Below, in pieces: positions 59,888 through 64,000 of a stretch of 64,000 bases of DNA. The first letter of the stretch is position 1. The number at the start of each line of letters is the position of its first letter. The stretch comes from Lumnitzera littorea. Its lineage: Eukaryota; Streptophyta; Magnoliopsida; Myrtales; Combretaceae. The stretch is from contig JAMXBB010000009.1 of the NCBI GenBank assembly GCA_024138015.1, forward strand, positions 87,686,685 to 87,750,684, given 5' to 3'. The position numbers were made by a program, and so were the translations under genes. The notes under the pieces are model-generated. The model ran no database searches. It saw only the letters and a program-made list of their open reading frames with translations, and was not told the DNA's origin.

Positions 59888-60742
59888 CTATGGATAATAC
59901 AACTTGACTACATCTGAATTCACTGGTTCTCTTAATTCCGGGCCATCCATCTCTATCAACACTAATGTACCTCCTGATAATACTCTCTTCACCACATAAG
60001 GGCCTTCGTAATTCAAAGTGAACTTATCCTTAGGGTTTTTTGCATTTAGTAACACTTTCTTCAACACCAAGTCTCCTTCTTTGAAGTACCTTGGGTGTAC
60101 TTTCTTGTTAAAAGCTTAGATTATTCGCTATTGGTAACATTGACCATGACATATCGCTATAAGTCTTCGCTCATCTAGGAGATTCAAATACTCTATTCTC
60201 TTCTCCACCCACTTTGCTTCATCAAGCTGAGTTTCTGCTAATACTTGGAACGAAGGTATTTCTACTTCTACTGGTAGTACCGGTTCAGTTCTGTACACCA
60301 ATGAATACGGGGTTGCACTAGTAGAAGTTCTAACTAAAGTTCTGTAAGCCATGAGAGCAAAGGGAAGCATTTCATGCCAATCTTTATATGTGATCGCCAT
60401 CTTCTTAATGATTTTTTTGATGTTCTTATTAGCGGCTTCAACGGCTTCATTCATCTAAGGTCGATATGGAGTTGAATTTTTGTGATTGATTCTAAACTGG
60501 CGACATACTTCATCCATCAATTTGTTATTTAAATTCGTCTCATTATCTGTAATAATAGACTCGGGTGCACCATATCTTGCAATAATGTCTCTTTTTAAGA
60601 ATTTGACCACTACTCCTTTGGTCACCGTAGCATATGGTGCTGCTTCTACCCACTTAGTAAAATAGTCAATCACGACTAAAATGAATCTATGCCTGTTTGA
60701 AGCTGCTGGTGAAATTGGACCGATCATGTCAATTCTCCACAT
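59888..60742 (-). pseudogene. Tat element integrase core and C-terminus
   Basis: Minus strand: WRIDMIGPISP (first Asp), FTKWVEAAPY, GAPESIITDNETNL (second Asp), STPYRP-stop-MNEAVEAANKNIKK (Glu present), then WHEMLPFALMAYRT and TPYSLVYRTEPVLPVEVEIPS. The C-terminal part gives FKEGDLVLKK, GPYVVKRVLSGGTLVL and LREPVNSDVVKLYYP. The D-D-E triad survives. Stops at about 60453 (CAG to TAG expected) and 60118-60127 break the frame. Confidence 0.85.
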
Positions 60743-60979
60743 CGAGAAAGGCTAAGGAGCTGACAATACATGCAATTCTTGGGGAAGAGCGTTGATTTTA
60801 TTAGCGTACACCTGACACAAGTGACAGTGCCTTACGTACTTGATACAATTCGATTCCATCGTCATCCAGAAATACCCCATTCTCATGATTTTTCTAGCTA
60901 GCATATACCTATTCATGTGAGGACCACAAACTCCTTTATACACTTCTTTCATCAATTTCTCGACTTCTTTTTCATTCAC
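60743..60979 (-). pseudogene. Tat element integrase zinc-binding domain
   Basis: EVYKGVCGPHMNRYMLARKI and GYFWMTMESNCIKYVRHCHLCQ give the HHCC zinc finger. The first His is Tyr, and the other ligands are present. A TAG replaces the expected Trp in SAP-stop-PFSMW at about 60750, between this domain and the core. Confidence 0.8.
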
Positions 60980-61132
60980 ACACCTTAGTAGTGTTGCATC
61001 TGGTGACCTCTTATATAACGTGGCCCTACTTAATAAGAAATGAGTAGCTAACCTTCTTAAAGTCTTTCAATCTTTTATATCAGCATCTTCAAGAAATTCT
61101 CCGGTTTGAAGTAACTTCTTGATATTGTGATA

Positions 61133-61981
61133 TTAAGGTTCTTTTGTTCCCTTCCCTTCAACTGCAAGGCAAAAGGCCGGTTTTTTTTCTACCTGAATCT
61201 TCAAGGGCTGAATTTCTATTCCGTTTGTGAGTTTCACCATTGACGCTAATGTAGCTAATGCATTGGCAAATTGATTCTGGATCCTTGGAATGTAAGTGAA
61301 TGAAATCTCTTGGAATTTTTCAACTAGCTTGCTTAAATGTTCATGATAAGGTATCAATTTCTCGTCCTTCATCTCATATTCTCCTAAGATTTGGAGAATT
61401 ATAAGGGAAGAATCTCTGTACGCTTCCAATTCTTTTATTCCCATATCTAGCGCCATTTTGAGCCCCAAAATGTAGGCTTTATATTTTGCGATGTTGTTAG
61501 TATATGAGAATGTTAATCTTATTACCATTGGAAAATGGTTATCCTCAGGTGATACTAATATTGCTCCTATCCCATATCCAAACACGTTGACTGCTCCATC
61601 AAAATACTTTTTCCATCCCAACTTCTCACCACTCAATTCGTTTACCACCATCACATTTTCATCAGGAAATTGTGCTTCTAAACCCTCGTCTTCATCTTCT
61701 AATGGGCATTTTGCCAATTGATTAGCCACTACTTGCCCCTTGACTAAACTTTGACTCATGTACTTGATATCAAACTCAGAGAGTAGCATTTGCCACTTTG
61801 ATATTCTCCCAATCAATGTCGGCTTTTTCATTAAATGCCTCAACAGGTCATGTTTTGTCAATAACTCTATTGAGTAATAGAGAGTATATTGCTTGAGTCT
61901 ATGCATTACCCATACTAAGGCACAACATGTTCTTTCCACTACTGAGTACTTTTGCTTGCCTTCCGTGAATTTCTTGCTCAA
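61133..61981 (-). pseudogene. Tat element dual RNase H (gypsy type, then archaeal type)
   Basis: Open for 282 codons on the minus strand. Residues 1-95 are the end of the gypsy RNase H (SKKFTEGKQKYSVVERTCCA, ISKWQMLLSEFDIKYMSQ). From about residue 120 a second RNase H follows: WKKYFDGAVNVFGYGIGAIL, NNIAKYKAYILGLKMAL, AYRDSSLIILQI, ANALATLASM. In the family the acidic residues are DG, E in the AEYEA-type motif, D, and D in ADALA. Here the second is Lys and the last is Asn, so the domain is inactive. Confidence 0.85.
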
Positions 61982-62121
61982 ATAATATATAGGATGCTCT
62001 TTTCTTCCCTTTTCGTCTTTCTATCCCAGCATGCATCCCATCGATCAGGGAGAATCGTTAAATAAAGGATTAACAGCCGTCCTGGTGTGGGGGTGACCAG
62101 CACAGGAGGATTCATGAGATA

Positions 62122-63060
62122 TTATTTGATTTTAGCAAATGCATGCTCACATTCTTCATCCCACTTTATCGCAGCATTCTTCCTCAATAAGTTAAATAAT
62201 GGCTTGCATCTATCAGTTAGCTGTGACACAAACTGAGCAATGTAATTTAATCTCCTTAGTAATCCTCTAACTCCTTTGATAGTCTTAGGCGTAGGCATGC
62301 TTACGATTGCCTTGACTTTATCTGGGTCTATTTCGATTCCTTTTCTACTGACCATAAAACCCAACAATTTGCCCGAAGTCACTCCAAAAGTACATTTTTC
62401 AGGATTCAGCTTCAGTTGAAACTTTTTCAATCGCTCAAATAGTTTACGCAAAATATCTACATGGTTTTCATTCTCTTTGGATTTAGCGATCATATCATCT
62501 ACATAAACTTTAATTTCTTGATGCATCATGTCATGGAATAAGGCAATCATAGCACGCCAGTAAGTTGCCCTAGCGTTTTTCAACCTAAACGGCATCACGC
62601 AATAACAAAACGTTCAGGTAATCACAAATGTTGTTTGAATTTTATCTTCTTCTACCATTTTAATTTGATTATACCCCGAGAAACCATCCATAAATAAGAA
62701 AAGATGATTCCCAGTTGTATTATCCACTAATACGTCAATATGCGGCAAAGGAAAATTACCCTTTGGTGTTGCTTGGTTTAAATCACGGAAATCTATGCAG
62801 ACCTTAACTTTCCCATTTTTCTTCAACATTGGCACCATGTTAGCCACCCATTTGGGGTAATCTGATACTTCTATGAATCCAACTTCTAACAACTTCTTTG
62901 CTTCTTCTTTTATCTTGAGGAGTATGTCCGGCCTAAATTGTTTAAACTTTTGTCTTTTTGGTTTAATTTCTTCCTTAGTTGGCAACTTGTGAACTACAAT
63001 AGACGAGTTTAAACCGGGCATCTCTTTATAAGATCAAGTGAATATGTCCAAGTATTCAGA
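62122..63060 (-). pseudogene. Tat element reverse transcriptase
   Basis: MPGLNSSIVVHKLP, KFKQFRPDILLKIKEE, VCIDFRDLNQATPKGNFPLP, FMDGFSGYNQIKM, a TGA at about 62612 in place of the PWG segment, then VMPFRLKNARATYWRA, the intact active site VYVDDMIAKS, KLNPEKCTFGV and LLGFMVSRKGIEIDPDKVKAI. Upstream, IFT-stop-SYKEMPGL has TGA where Trp is usual. A stop and one frameshift at about 61980-62120 separate RT from RNase H. Catalytic Asp residues are present. Confidence 0.87.
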
Positions 63061-64000
63061 TAACAATCGTGACAACTCCTGTTTCTGATTGTTTGTTAAA
63101 TCACCACCAATTCTTAAATTTCGTGCATTTTCCTCTATTCCCAATTAATCACATCCATTGGTTTGTCAATAATCACTCTACCTTGTTCATGTCGATGCCA
63201 ATTCTCCTGAATTTCATTTAGAGTCTCAATATCATCTCCGACGTCTAACCTAACAGGGCCGAAGGTGATATTGGTACTTTCATCATTTACATGCGCGAGA
63301 TATCCATTATGTCCATCATTTTTATCTGATCTGAGGAGTAAAAGAAAAGGATAACGAATAAATAACAAAGAAGAATTGATAGAAAGAAAGAAACGAATTT
63401 TATTAGATGAATTAACTCAAATTGTCTTGACAAAAAAGACTTAACTAATCGGATTAATTATTGAAATCGAATGTGCTTAATTAATCTAATTTTGCCTTTC
63501 TAGAGAGACCTATTTGTGGGAACAGAAAACTAGTTGCACAAAGAAACTAGTATGTCGACATCTTCTCTTCCATTCGACTTGATGTTGCATTGCTGAGTCA
63601 GGGCTTTAGATAAACCGGCTACTTCAGGTTCTTGAACATCAGCTGGCGTTGGGAATGTTTGACAGATGTCCGGAAAATCCATGTGAGCATGGTACAGCTG
63701 ATCCCCTCTTTTGCTCCTAGTTTTAGCCTTCATTTCTTGAGTCTCCTCTTCAGTGCACTCATATCCAAGCTCAAACGTTCCAATTTGCTGCTTAGGTTAT
63801 TTCAAATGATCCTATGCCCCCTGTCTCGCTTCTTTGATCATACCGACTTCGTTGAAAATCTATAACCCTGGCTCTTCTAATTCTTCATCCCTGACACAAG
63901 GACTAGTCGTTTCTTTGTAAATCTCATAATCCTGTTCCTTGAGAATAGTAACCAACTATCCATCGACTATGAACTTTACTTTCTGATGTAGACTGGATAG
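63061..64000 (-). pseudogene. Tat element protease-RT linker region
   Basis: Upstream of RT on the minus strand, with open pieces at 63368-63135 (NITFGPVRLDVGDDIETLNE) and 63733-63530. Hydrophilic, with no clear catalytic motif before the window edge. Placed by position between protease and RT; the protease active site is not seen. Confidence 0.5.

Larger units (their letters stand above)
56664..64000 (-). mobile_element. Tat-lineage Ty3/gypsy retrotransposon, 3' portion
   Basis: Minus-strand element running off the right edge. From right to left: protease-RT linker, RT, gypsy RNase H, archaeal-type RNase H, integrase, 3' region with tandem repeats, PPT, 3' LTR (56664-58642). The second RNase H between the first RNase H and integrase is the hallmark of the Tat lineage (Ogre, Retand and relatives). 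Its LTR family is the source of the solo LTRs at 8881-11447 and 53469-55343. Stops and a frameshift inactivate it. Confidence 0.88.

Overview
The window is nuclear DNA of a flowering plant, most likely a eudicot. It holds one intact host gene, a maintenance DNA (cytosine-5) methyltransferase of the MET1/DNMT1 class (33071 to 26030, minus strand), set in a dense field of decayed and nested LTR retrotransposons. The plant origin rests on the MET1 architecture (two replication-foci domains, acidic linker, two BAH domains, catalytic domain, no CXXC finger), GT-AG introns, Ty3/gypsy elements with tRNA-Met-type primer sites, a Tat-lineage element with a second RNase H, and a long SIRE-like Ty1/copia element.

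Left third (1-23726). Three related Ty3/gypsy elements of about 6.6 kb with LTRs of about 0.9 kb are seen. Element A (minus, 1 to about 3565) is cut by the window edge. Element B (minus, 5124-23726) has been opened three times: by a Tat-type solo LTR inside its protease (8881-11447), by a chromovirus-type LTR inside its gag (12713-15457), and by element C (plus, 16316-23017) inside its own 5' LTR. Removing the insertions leaves B at about 6.6 kb, close to C at 6.7 kb. A fragment of a long Tekay/Del-like LTR lies at about 3566-4362.

Middle (23727-35854). AT-rich flank with a tandem duplication of about 178 bp and a possible small retroposon, then MET1. Twelve exons can be joined in one frame (4731 nt, 1576 residues) with every catalytic motif present. 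Its presumed promoter has a TATA box and two E2F-like motifs. Upstream the flank is tandemly duplicated with a unit of about 1.29 kb.

Right third (35855-64000). A 10.4-kb Ty1/copia element (35855-46284, both LTRs 1027 bp, target duplication attaa/gttaa) sits in the second unit of that duplication and carries an extra degraded ORF downstream of pol. Next is a set of solo LTRs nested inside one another: a plus-strand Tekay-like LTR (46454-56586, gcata/gtata) split by a minus-strand LTR of the same kind (47865-52435, ataaa/atcaa), which itself contains a 1.2-kb unknown insertion, and by a Tat-type solo LTR (53469-55343, perfect actat duplication). The window ends in a Tat-lineage gypsy element (minus, from 56664) with its 3' LTR, a tandem-repeat 3' region, integrase, two RNase H domains and reverse transcriptase.

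All retroelement reading frames are inactivated. Much of the damage looks like C-to-T and G-to-A change: TGG, CAA, CAG and CGA codons turned into stops, and catalytic Asp turned into Asn. This is the decay expected of heavily methylated DNA. MET1 alone appears to be under selection.
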